DNA from: CAYNFH01 sp964396385
GTDB taxonomy: Bacteria; Armatimonadota; Chthonomonadetes; Chthonomonadales; CAJBBX01
DNA length: 8,765 nt
Reading direction: 5' to 3'
Assembly: GCA_964396385.1 (NCBI GenBank)
Contig: CAYNFH010000249.1
Span: 1 to 8,765 of the forward strand
Shown: piece after piece, positions 1 to 6,658 of the stretch
Numbering within the stretch: the first letter of the stretch is position 1
Layout of the letters: the number at the start of each line of letters is the position of its first letter
Made by a program: the position numbers and the translations under genes
Notes under the pieces: model-generated
The model's database searches: none
What the model was told of the DNA's origin: nothing
What the model saw: only the letters and a program-made list of their open reading frames with translations

Positions 1-2
1 GT

Positions 3-1001
3 GGCGACCCGCTGCTGTTCCAGCATCTGTTCTGGTTCTACTCGCATCCCGCGGTCTACATCATGATCCTGCCCTCCATGGGCGTGATCAGCGAGATCAT
101 GGCGTGCTATACGCGCAAGCGTGTGTTCGGCTACACGTTCGTCGCTATGTCCAGCATCGCGATCGCGGTGTTTGGGTTCCTGGTGTGGGGCCACCATCTC
201 TTCGTCTCCAGCCAGTCCATGTACTCCGGCATGGTATTCTCCGTGCTGAGCTTCATGGTGGCCGTGCCAAGCGCCATCAAGGTGTTCAACTGGTCGGCTA
301 CCATCTATAAGGGCCGCGTGTGGCTTTCCGCTCCCATGATCTACGCCATGGGGTTCCTGGGGCTATTCACCATCGGCGGCCTCACAGGACTGTTCCTGGC
401 CTGTCTCGCGACCGACATCCACCTGCACGACACGTACTTCGTCATCGCCCACTTCCACTACGTGATGGTGGGAGGGGCCATTATGGGGTACATGGCGGGG
501 CTGCACTACTGGTGGCCGAAGATGACCGGCAAGCTCTACCCGGAGGGGTGGGCGCAGTTGGCCGCGGCCATCGCGTTCGTAGGGTTCAACCTTACGTTCT
601 TCCCGCAGTTCGTTGTGGGGATCCTGGGTAACCCGCGCCGCTACCACTTCTACCCGGAGGAGTTCCAGGTGTGGCACGTCCTCTCCAGCGCGGGCGCCTC
701 CATCCTGGCGGTGGGATACGTCATCCCGCTCTTTTATCTCATCTGGTCGCTCAAGTACGGCCGGGCGGCCGGGCGAAACCCCTGGGGCGCCGTGGGCCTG
801 GAGTGGATGACCGCTTCGCCGCCGATCACCCAGAACTTTGAAGAGACGCCCGTGGTGACCTGGGAAGCGTACGAGTACCAGCCAGTGGATGCCGACGATG
901 CGGACTACGATAGGGACATCATGCCGGGAGCGGAAGAGGCCCAGCGGGAAGAGCGGGCTCAACCTCGCGCGCCCTTCGGCGCCGAGCCGATAGGAGACTG
1001 A
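3..1001 (+). CDS. ctaD: Cytochrome c oxidase subunit I, A2-type (3' part)
   Basis: This is the C-terminal ~332 residues of the catalytic subunit of an aa3/caa3-type terminal oxidase, which reduces O2 to water in the cytoplasmic membrane and pumps protons. The reading frame is open from the window edge, so the start lies upstream. Numbering from base 3, the YSHPAVY motif (residues 13-19) gives the CuB ligand H15 and the cross-linked tyrosine Y19. WGHH gives CuB ligands H64 and H65. PSAIKVF carries the K-channel lysine K93. VIAHFHYVM gives the heme a3 ligand H150 and heme a ligand H152. GNPRRY and SPPITQNF are the usual late motifs. The glutamate of the common GHPEVY motif is replaced by the YS pair, the signature of A2-type oxidases. 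The last ~60 residues form an acidic, hydrophilic tail. The gene is followed closely by ctaE. Family assignment is certain; the upstream partner genes are not visible. Confidence 0.97.
   Translation, partial: GDPLLFQHLFWFYSHPAVYIMILPSMGVISEIMACYTRKRVFGYTFVAMSSIAIAVFGFLVWGHHLFVSSQSMYSGMVFSVLSFMVAVPSAIKVFNWSATIYKGRVWLSAPMIYAMGFLGLFTIGGLTGLFLACLATDIHLHDTYFVIAHFHYVMVGGAIMGYMAGLHYWWPKMTGKLYPEGWAQLAAAIAFVGFNLTFFPQFVVGILGNPRRYHFYPEEFQVWHVLSSAGASILAVGYVIPLFYLIWSLKYGRAAGRNPWGAVGLEWMTASPPITQNFEETPVVTWEAYEYQPVDADDADYDRDIMPGAEEAQREERAQPRAPFGAEPIGD
992..997 (+). promoter_or_regulatory. Shine-Dalgarno site of ctaE
   Basis: AGGAGA lies 6 nt upstream of the TTG at 1004, within the last codons of ctaD. It supports the unusual TTG start of ctaE, for which no ATG or GTG is as well placed. 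Confidence 0.7.
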
Positions 1002-1003
1002 AC

Positions 1004-1780
1004 TTGGCTGTTCACGCCGCGCCGGCAGCAACCGGCCAGCCGCTATATCATCAGTTCGAGAACCGCTCGCAGCAGAGCGAGTGCTACGTGGTGGGGATGT
1101 GGACGTTCCTCGTCACAGAGATCATGTTCTTTGGGGCCCTGTTTTTCGCTTACACGCTCTACCGCTGGACCTACCCGGACATCTTCTCGCAGGCCCACCA
1201 TCACCTGGACCTCGGATGGGGCACCCTTAACACCACCGTGCTGCTGACGAGCAGCCTCTTTATGGCGCTCTCCGTGCACGCAGCGCAGGTGGGCAACCGC
1301 CGCGCCCAGATAAACTGGATGGCCATTGTCATCGTCTGCGCCTTCGGCTTTCTGGGCGTTAAGTACATCGAATATAACAAGAAGTTCGAAGACCATCTCT
1401 TCCCAGGGCCCGGCTTCCACTACGAGGCGCTCTCTAAGAGCGGAAAGCCGCTGCCGGAGCCACAGGTGATGCCCCTGACCGGAGCGGGGGAGCCTAATAC
1501 CACGAGCCGCGCAGACATTCCCGGCGCGCGAGAGGCCGGAGAGGGCGACGTGCAGGGGCATGCCCAGATGTTCTTCACCCTGTACTTTTGCATGACCGGC
1601 CTCCACGGCATCCACGTTCTCGTGGGAATCATCGTCATGGGGACGCTGATCGTGCTCCTCAAGATGAACCACCCGTTGATGAATGACTACATGTGGACAG
1701 AGATGGCCGGGCTATACTGGCACTTCGTAGACATCGTCTGGATCTTCCTGTTCCCGCTGTACTACCTTATTCCCGGATAG
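1004..1780 (+). CDS. ctaE: Cytochrome c oxidase subunit III
   Basis: Subunit III of the heme-copper oxidase is a non-catalytic membrane subunit that stabilises subunit I and supports proton uptake. The 258-residue product begins at TTG, 2 nt after the ctaD stop, behind AGGAGA. Family motifs are clear: MWTFLVTEIMFFGALFFAY (residues 32-50, containing the conserved E39), GTLNTTVLLTSS (73-84), GLHGIHVLVG (199-208) and the C-terminal YWHFVDIVWIFLFP (238-251). I count about five membrane helices, near 31-53, 74-93, 104-123, 189-215 and 236-256, as in short bacterial subunit III proteins. Residues ~141-187 form a hydrophilic, Pro/Gly/Glu-rich loop that is much longer than in the minimal proteins. 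Subunit IV follows after 4 nt, so ctaD-ctaE-ctaF form one transcription unit. Confidence 0.96.
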   Translation: MAVHAAPAATGQPLYHQFENRSQQSECYVVGMWTFLVTEIMFFGALFFAYTLYRWTYPDIFSQAHHHLDLGWGTLNTTVLLTSSLFMALSVHAAQVGNRRAQINWMAIVIVCAFGFLGVKYIEYNKKFEDHLFPGPGFHYEALSKSGKPLPEPQVMPLTGAGEPNTTSRADIPGAREAGEGDVQGHAQMFFTLYFCMTGLHGIHVLVGIIVMGTLIVLLKMNHPLMNDYMWTEMAGLYWHFVDIVWIFLFPLYYLIPG

Positions 1781-1784
1781 CGCA

Positions 1785-2138
1785 ATGGAACCCATCGAGC
1801 ACGAACCTATCACCCACGCGCACCACATCACCCCGGCCTTCATCTACTGGAAGACCTGGCTCATCCTGCTGGTCCTTATGGCCGCCACGGTGCTCGCGTA
1901 CGTGGTGGACTTTGCGCGGTTCTTCCCCGCCTTCGGGGGGGCGCTCAACAACCTGGTAGCCATGGCCATCGCCATCACGAAGGCCACCTTGGTCGTGCTG
2001 TTCTTTATGCAGGTTAAGTACAGCTCAAGGCTGGTGTGGCTCTGGGCGGCCACCGGGTTCCTCTGGCTGATCCTGATATTCGCGACGCTTCAGGACTATA
2101 TATCCCGCCATTGGGTCTACATCCCCGGCTGGCAGTAA
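1785..2138 (+). CDS. ctaF: Cytochrome c oxidase subunit IV (COX4_pro type)
   Basis: This small accessory subunit of caa3-type oxidases has 117 residues and about three membrane helices (roughly 24-45, 54-76 and 83-104). The segment LVAMAIAITKATLVVLFFMQ, followed by VKYSS, is the hallmark of the bacterial subunit IV family. The histidine- and glutamate-rich N-terminus (EHEPITHAHH) is also usual. The ATG follows the ctaE stop by 4 nt with no convincing Shine-Dalgarno sequence, which suggests translational coupling. Bacterial subunit IV is thought to help stabilise the CuB site during assembly; that is family knowledge, not visible here. The gene's 3' end overlaps the proposed start of the next reading frame by 28 nt. 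Confidence 0.93.
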   Translation: MEPIEHEPITHAHHITPAFIYWKTWLILLVLMAATVLAYVVDFARFFPAFGGALNNLVAMAIAITKATLVVLFFMQVKYSSRLVWLWAATGFLWLILIFATLQDYISRHWVYIPGWQ

Positions 2139-3772
2139 TCGCCGTTGCGGCCGGAGCGCTCTCCCTCCAGGCGGGCCGCACCTCCGCCCAGGCGCCTCAC
2201 CTGGCCGCCATCCTTCCGGCTGGCGGCCAGCGCGGTACTACGGTCAGCGTAATGGCTACGGGCGCCAACCTGAAGCCCGGCAACCTGTTCGTGAGCCGCG
2301 GCGGGATCACGGGCAGGGTGGTAGACGCGTCTGCGGCCGGCGACCGGGCGACTCTGAGCCTGGACATCGCTGCCTTCGCGCGCATCGGCCCGCATGAGCT
2401 TCGTCTTGCTACCCCTGCCGGCGCCTCCAACGCCCTCACCTTCTGGATCGATCCATTCCACTCCGCTCCGGAGGCCGAGCCGAACGACGATGCCGCCCAC
2501 GCGCAGCCGCTGGGTAGCACGCCCACGGCCATCGACGGGATGATACAGACGGCTGGCGACGTGGACCTGTTTGGCTTTGCCGTGCAACCCGGCCAGGTGT
2601 GGGTGTTCGAGTGCGTCGCAGCGCGCATCGGGTCGCCGCTGGTCCCCATCATGGAGGTCCGGGACGAGCAGGGAAACCCGGTCGATGCGAAAGCCGCGAG
2701 CATAGAGGGGGATCCGCGACTCATCTTCACGGCGGGGGAGTCGGGCCGTTATTTCCTGGCTCTGCGGGACTCACGAGGCCGCGGGGGACCGGAGTACGCC
2801 TACCGGTTCATCGCGGGCCAAACGCCGGCGGTAACGCGGTTCTTTCCACGTGGAGAACGGCCGGGCAGGGCTATTGGCCTGGATCTTTCGGGGGTCAACA
2901 TCGGGCGAAGGCATGCCGCAGTAGTTCAGACTTCCCGCGATGAACCGCCCGGCGTTAACTGGTACTCCATCTCCACGCCGGAAGGTCCCACGTTGCCGCT
3001 CCCCCTCATCCTCGCGCCATTCCCGGTTGCCAAGATCACAGAGACGGACGCCAACATGCCGCTGCCCTTGCCGCCGGTCCACCTGGATGGCGTGTTCGAG
3101 CGGTATCCGCGGACACGGTTCTTCTTCCAGGGCCGGCCCACAACGCCGATCCTCTTCCGCTTGATGGCGCGCAGCCTCGGCTCTCCGGTGGCCGGCGCGA
3201 TCCGGATACTCAACCGTGAGGGCCAGGAGCTTACGGCCTCTTCTGTATCAGGGATGCCCGCGGACTCCGACCGGGCGATGCCGCCGCCGGACGCGCTGCT
3301 CCAGTTCCTTCCGCCCGCGGAGGCGATCTACACGGTGGAGGCGCATAGCGCGGACGGAAGCACCGGCGCCGACCACGTCTACCGGCTGGACGTCCAGCTA
3401 GTGACGGCGGATTTTCGCCTGACACTTGGTACTGACGCGATCCAGGTGCCTGCCGGCGGGACGGGCCGGTTGGCCGTGACGGTACACCGCAGCGGCGGGT
3501 TCAGCGGGCCCGTCCGAGTAGTAGTTGCGGGACTGCCGCCCGGAGTGACTTGCCCGCCGATCGTCGTCCCGGCGGGGCAGGGGACCGGGACGCTCGCCTT
3601 ATCGGCTGCCCCAACGACCGCACCCACGACGGCGATCCTTCGCGTGCGCGGCTCCGCCACCGTGCAGGGACGGCCGGTTGTGCGCGAAGCGGTCCCCCAA
3701 GAGCCGGCGGCCTCGCCCGGGAATCCGCGCCCGGCCGATTTGCTCCTGCTTACGGTCCTGCCTGGCTCATAG
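2111..3772 (+). CDS. Secreted PPC-domain / Ig-like multidomain protein
   Basis: This is a large exported protein with no enzyme domain that I can see. I place the start at TTG 2111 because it gives a clean 28-residue signal peptide: basic residues, then LAVIAVAAGALSLQAG, then cleavage after TSAQA. The frame is open further up to GTG 2036 inside ctaF, but that adds an implausible leader. Numbered from 2111 (553 aa), residues ~29-113 are TIG/IPT-like (PAGGQRGTTVSVMATGANL). Residues ~117-236 match the bacterial pre-peptidase C-terminal (PPC) domain (EAEPNDDAAHAQPL, then GDVDLFGF, GRYFLAL and YAYRFIAG). Residues ~320-430 look like a second, diverged PPC-like domain. Residues ~434-530 are an Ig-like beta domain with GGFSGPVRVVVAGLPPGV. 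Proteins of this layout are frequent in Planctomycetota and related phyla and are probably extracytoplasmic binding modules. Its stop abuts the purK stop. The role is unknown, and a link to the oxidase rests only on position. Confidence 0.82.
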   Translation: MGLHPRLAVIAVAAGALSLQAGRTSAQAPHLAAILPAGGQRGTTVSVMATGANLKPGNLFVSRGGITGRVVDASAAGDRATLSLDIAAFARIGPHELRLATPAGASNALTFWIDPFHSAPEAEPNDDAAHAQPLGSTPTAIDGMIQTAGDVDLFGFAVQPGQVWVFECVAARIGSPLVPIMEVRDEQGNPVDAKAASIEGDPRLIFTAGESGRYFLALRDSRGRGGPEYAYRFIAGQTPAVTRFFPRGERPGRAIGLDLSGVNIGRRHAAVVQTSRDEPPGVNWYSISTPEGPTLPLPLILAPFPVAKITETDANMPLPLPPVHLDGVFERYPRTRFFFQGRPTTPILFRLMARSLGSPVAGAIRILNREGQELTASSVSGMPADSDRAMPPPDALLQFLPPAEAIYTVEAHSADGSTGADHVYRLDVQLVTADFRLTLGTDAIQVPAGGTGRLAVTVHRSGGFSGPVRVVVAGLPPGVTCPPIVVPAGQGTGTLALSAAPTTAPTTAILRVRGSATVQGRPVVREAVPQEPAASPGNPRPADLLLLTVLPGS

Positions 3773-4852
3773 CAGCGACTGGACCGCCGTAACCGCCGCG
3801 TCCCGTTCGGCCTCAGTTTCGGCGCAAACCGTTACGTGGCCCAGCTTTCGGCCCGGACGCGGATCCTTGCCATAGTCGTAAAGGTGCGCGCCGGGGACCT
3901 CCAGAATCGCCGCCCGGTCGGGCATCGTTCCGATGAGATTGACCATGGCAGCGAATCCCCGCATCCCTGTAGGGCCGAGCGGCAGTCCTGCCACCGCCCG
4001 CACGTGATTCGCGAACTGGCTCGTCTCCGCCCCCTCAATACTCCAGTGCCCGGAGTTGTGGACGCGGGGCGCCATCTCGTTGGCAATCAGTCCGCCGCCA
4101 ACCTGGAACAGCTCGATGGCCAGCATGCCTACATACTCCAGATGCTCCAGCACGCGCCGGGCGTACTCCTCCGCCGTGCTCTGTAACTCGACCGGAACGT
4201 TCGGGGCAGGGGCGAGAGAGAGCCGCAGGATCCCCCCGACGTGATGGTTCTCCACCAGGGGATAGCAGCGGACCTCGCCGGCCGGGGACCGCACCGCCAG
4301 GATGGACAGCTCGCGGTCAAACGGCACCATCCCCTCCGCGATAATAGGAGCGCTTCCGAGCGCGGCATAGGCGGTCGTGACTTCCTCGGGCGACTCCACT
4401 CGCGCCTGGCCCTTGCCGTCGTAACCCATCCGCCGGGTCTTCAGGAGCGCCGGAACCCCAACCTCCGCGAGTGCTGCGGCGAGATCCTCCTGGGAACTAA
4501 CTGCGGCGAACAGGGCTGTGGGTATCCCCAGGTGGCGGAACGTCTCCTTCTCCACCAGCCGGTCCTGCGACGCTTCCAGCGCGGCAGAAGGGGGATAGAC
4601 CGGCAAGCGGTCCGCCAGGAATCGGGCCGCCTCTACCGGCACGTTCTCAAACTCGTAGGTGATCACGTCCAGGCCGGAGGCGAAGCGCTCCAGGGCGGCA
4701 GTGTCCGCGAACTCAGCCGCAATCAGTGGCGCCACGCGGGCTGCGGGAGCAGCGGACGAGTGGTCGAGGAATAGGAAACGCAGGTCGAGGGGGAATCCGG
4801 CGAGGGCGAGCATCCATCCTAACTGTCCCCCGCCGAGAACGCCGATGGTCAT
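3767..4852 (-). CDS. purK: N5-carboxyaminoimidazole ribonucleotide synthetase
   Basis: PurK is an ATP-grasp enzyme that carboxylates AIR with bicarbonate and ATP to give N5-CAIR in de novo purine synthesis. The 361-residue product has the family length and motifs: N-terminal GVLGGGQLG (4-12), DVITYEFENVP (62-72), SQDRLVEKETFRHLGIPTA (95-113), the ATP-binding LLKTRRMGYDGKGQ (136-149), the FDREL segment (178-182), NHHVGGILRLSLAPAP (202-217), and the metal- and substrate-binding NEMAPRVHNSGHWSIEGA (258-275). One oddity is tryptophan at position 13, where many homologues have arginine (GGGQLGRM). The ATG overlaps the purE stop as ATGA and has no Shine-Dalgarno sequence of its own, so translation is probably coupled to purE. 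PurE acts on its unstable product. The gene ends exactly against the convergent PPC-protein gene. Confidence 0.98.
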   Translation of the reverse strand: MTIGVLGGGQLGWMLALAGFPLDLRFLFLDHSSAAPAARVAPLIAAEFADTAALERFASGLDVITYEFENVPVEAARFLADRLPVYPPSAALEASQDRLVEKETFRHLGIPTALFAAVSSQEDLAAALAEVGVPALLKTRRMGYDGKGQARVESPEEVTTAYAALGSAPIIAEGMVPFDRELSILAVRSPAGEVRCYPLVENHHVGGILRLSLAPAPNVPVELQSTAEEYARRVLEHLEYVGMLAIELFQVGGGLIANEMAPRVHNSGHWSIEGAETSQFANHVRAVAGLPLGPTGMRGFAAMVNLIGTMPDRAAILEVPGAHLYDYGKDPRPGRKLGHVTVCAETEAERDAAVTAVQSLL

Positions 4853-5361
4853 TGAGGAGTACGTGGGTCCCGGTTGTCCAGCACGGCTTGGGTCTGCCGC
4901 GCTCGGAACTGGCGCAGCGCCTCGCGGATCCCCGGGTACTTGTTGGCCAGGATCGACGCGGCCAGCAGCGCCGCGTTGACTGCGCCGCTCCGGCCGATGG
5001 CCAGCGTCGCCACAGGGATGCCGGCCGGCATCTGGACAATGGACAGCAGCGAGTCCATCCCCTTGAGCGCGTGGGACTCAACGGGCACACCCAGCACAGG
5101 TAGGGAAGTCTTGGAGGCCGTCATGCCAGGGAGGTGCGCCGCGCCGCCCGCCCCGGCAATGATGACTTCCAGTCCGCGGTCCTCCGCCCCGGAAGCATAC
5201 TCGAAAAGCAGGTCTGGCGTGCGGTGTGCGGACACAACCCGGACCTCGTGCGGCACGCCGAGCTCCTCCAGCGTGCGGACGGTGTGGGCCATGGTCTCCC
5301 AGTCCGACCGGGATCCCATAATTACGCCCACCAGAGGCCGCTCTCCGGCGTTAGCGGTCAT
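4849..5361 (-). CDS. purE: N5-carboxyaminoimidazole ribonucleotide mutase
   Basis: Class I PurE converts N5-CAIR, made by PurK, into CAIR. From the ATG at 5361 the product is 170 residues, the usual size. Key motifs are VGVIMGSRSDWETM (11-24), VVSAHRTP (42-49) with the likely catalytic H46, AGAGGAAHLPGM (69-80), and the core GVPVESHALKGMDSLLSIVQ (91-110) followed by MPAGIPVATLAIG (111-123). The frame stays open to GTG 5397, which would add 12 residues, but that stretch lies in a repeated palindrome and looks non-coding, so I prefer 5361, where a weak GGCGG lies just upstream. It is the first gene of the purE-purK unit; the ATGA overlap suggests matched synthesis of the two enzymes. Confidence 0.97.
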   Translation of the reverse strand: MTANAGERPLVGVIMGSRSDWETMAHTVRTLEELGVPHEVRVVSAHRTPDLLFEYASGAEDRGLEVIIAGAGGAAHLPGMTASKTSLPVLGVPVESHALKGMDSLLSIVQMPAGIPVATLAIGRSGAVNAALLAASILANKYPGIREALRQFRARQTQAVLDNRDPRTPQ

Positions 5362-5384
5362 CCGCCGACCATGCTCGGACGAGC

Positions 5385-5455
5385 GACCACGAACCACCGA
5401 CCACGGACCACGACTGGAGGTTTGAGACGTGGTCGGTCGTCTGTGGTCTGTGGTC
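5385..5455. repeat. Palindrome of GACCACR heptads
   Basis: Two 28-bp arms (5385-5412 and 5428-5455) flank a 15-nt loop. Each arm consists of four 7-bp units. The left arm reads GACCACG, AACCACC, GACCACG, GACCACG. The reverse complement of the right arm reads GACCACA, GACCACA, GACGACC, GACCACG. The arms match at 23 of 28 positions, so the transcript could fold into a long hairpin between the inositol oxygenase gene and purE. There is no T-tract, so it is not a standard intrinsic terminator. It looks like a dispersed intergenic repeat; copies elsewhere cannot be seen from this window. Confidence 0.8.
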
Positions 5456-5460
5456 CAATC

Positions 5461-6348
5461 TCACCAATCCAGCTTCGCCGGAAAGTATTCGGCGATCAGC
5501 TCCTCGTAGAAGGGCCGAAGCGCCTCCACGTTCGGCCGCTCCAGCCCTTTGGAGTAGAGGTCGTACGGGTTGAAGGCCTTCACCCAGGGGAGCATCTCGT
5601 GGTCGCGGTTGTTCATGAGGTAGGCGTACTCACCCTCCTTGTGCCAGGGATAAAAGGAATGGAACCGGATCATGTACAGCCCCTCTTCCGGCAGGTAGTC
5701 TTTTACCACCTGGTACAGGTACTCATCGTGCCCCCAGGAGAGGTGCACCTTGTCTAGCCCGCAACCCTCCTCGTAAATGCCCAGGCGCGTCTGGTACTCC
5801 CGAACTTTGCTGTCCGGGTTTTCACCGAAGTAGTCCGCGAAGACGATCTTCTCCGAGTACCGGCAGCCCACCGGGAAGGTATCCCCGACCACCGCCCACT
5901 GGGGCTCACCGTAGAGGCATAGTATCTTGCCCAAGTCGTGGATCAGCGCCGTCAGGATGAACCACCGCGGCTTGCCGTCCCGCCGCGCGGCCTCCGCCGC
6001 CTGAAGCAGGTGCTCGATCTGGGTGAAGTCCACGTCCGGATCGCTGTCGTCGACCAGCGTGTTCAGGAACTCCATCGCCTCCCAGATGCCCATGCGGCGC
6101 TTGTTCTTTGGCAGGTACTCCGCCTTCTTTGCCCGCACAAAGTCTAGCGTCTGATAGGTGTGGTTCAGCCGGTAGAACTCCCGAACGCTCGGCCGCGCCT
6201 CCACCTCGTAGTTGCGGAACTCCGCCTTCTTCTTGTTGAGGCTCTGCTCGTCCAGGGCCGCGCTGTCGCCGTCCTCCGCGTACCGCGCCCGGATGACCTC
6301 GTCCCAGCTATCGATATCCTCTAGCGGACCCGCCGCCTGCTTCGCCAT
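5461..6348 (-). CDS. MIOX: Myo-inositol oxygenase
   Basis: This non-heme di-iron enzyme (EC 1.13.99.1) uses O2 to cleave myo-inositol to D-glucuronate in the cytoplasm. The 295-residue product resembles mammalian MIOX over nearly its whole length, from FRNY (44-47) to the C-terminus. All six expected metal ligands of the HD-type fold are present: H113, H137 and D138 (IHDLGK), H207 (SWGHDEY), H230 (MIRFHSFYPWH) and D263 (NPYDLY). The substrate-region lysine K141 and the segments DDSDPDVDF (100-108) and GEPQWAVVGDTFPVGC (147-162) are also conserved. The N-terminal ~40 residues are charged and variable, as in the animal enzymes. The ATG at 6348 has a strong Shine-Dalgarno sequence (GGAGGGAG). 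No other inositol or uronate gene is in the window. Spacing to purE is 99 bp and filled by a repeat, so co-transcription with purEK is possible but unproven. Confidence 0.97.
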   Translation of the reverse strand: MAKQAAGPLEDIDSWDEVIRARYAEDGDSAALDEQSLNKKKAEFRNYEVEARPSVREFYRLNHTYQTLDFVRAKKAEYLPKNKRRMGIWEAMEFLNTLVDDSDPDVDFTQIEHLLQAAEAARRDGKPRWFILTALIHDLGKILCLYGEPQWAVVGDTFPVGCRYSEKIVFADYFGENPDSKVREYQTRLGIYEEGCGLDKVHLSWGHDEYLYQVVKDYLPEEGLYMIRFHSFYPWHKEGEYAYLMNNRDHEMLPWVKAFNPYDLYSKGLERPNVEALRPFYEELIAEYFPAKLDW

Positions 6349-6350
6349 AG

Positions 6351-6358
6351 CTCCCTCC
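6351..6358 (-). promoter_or_regulatory. Shine-Dalgarno site of the inositol oxygenase gene
   Basis: On the minus strand GGAGGGAG ends 2 nt before the ATG, with the GGAGG core 5 nt from it. It is the strongest ribosome-binding site in the window and fixes the start at 6348. Confidence 0.75.
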
Positions 6359-6434
6359 GAATCTCAATCCATCGTTCTTGCACGCAGGAGCCCGGCGGTT
6401 GATGGTTATTGATCAAATAGTTCCGCTACGACTC

Positions 6435-6454
6435 GTGTCCACGGAGGTGGACAC
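6435..6454. repeat. Perfect 8-bp inverted repeat
   Basis: GTGTCCAC (6435-6442) and GTGGACAC (6447-6454) are separated by GGAG, giving either an operator-like dyad or a stable RNA hairpin. It lies about 90 bp upstream of the inositol oxygenase start. A second stem, CTCGGC (6454-6459) with GCCGAG (6474-6479), begins at its last base. No T-tract follows on either strand. Confidence 0.55.
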
Positions 6455-6522
6455 TCGGCCGCCAGGCCACCCAGCCGAGGACCTTTGTCCGACGGCCGTC
6501 CTGGCTGGATAGCGGCACTTAT

Positions 6523-6557
6523 TCGTCAATGACGATAAACCGCGGGCTACGTATAGC
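6523..6557 (+). promoter_or_regulatory. Possible promoter with overlapping dyad, CAP gene
   Basis: ATGACG (6529-6534) and TATAGC (6552-6557), 17 bp apart, each match 4 of 6 bases of the sigma-70 -35 and -10 consensus. The -35 element lies in the dyad TCGTCA-A-TGACGA (6523-6535), whose placement would suit a repressor. This is a weak sequence-only prediction; it would give a leader of about 185 nt. Confidence 0.25.
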
Positions 6558-6658
6558 ACGAAGTCGGCCCTCGCTGACTACGGAATCCAGATCCCGGGAC
6601 TGCTTCCGTTCGCCGCCTCATCAGTTCTTCCCCGCCACGCCGGAGTCCTCTCGAAAAC

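Noticed and set aside
363..1031. Long minus-strand frame opposite ctaD
   Set aside because: It is the antisense shadow of a highly conserved oxidase gene, with no family resemblance.
2036..2110. GTG 2036 as the start of the PPC protein
   Set aside because: The extra 25 residues are encoded inside subunit IV and would bury the signal peptide; TTG 2111 gives a normal one.
5362..5397. Longer purE from GTG 5397
   Set aside because: The added segment lies in the heptad palindrome, and PurE homology begins a few residues after the ATG at 5361.
5413..5456. Intrinsic terminator for the MIOX or purE side
   Set aside because: The hairpin potential is real but there is no T-tract on either strand, and the arms are made of repeats rather than a terminator stem.
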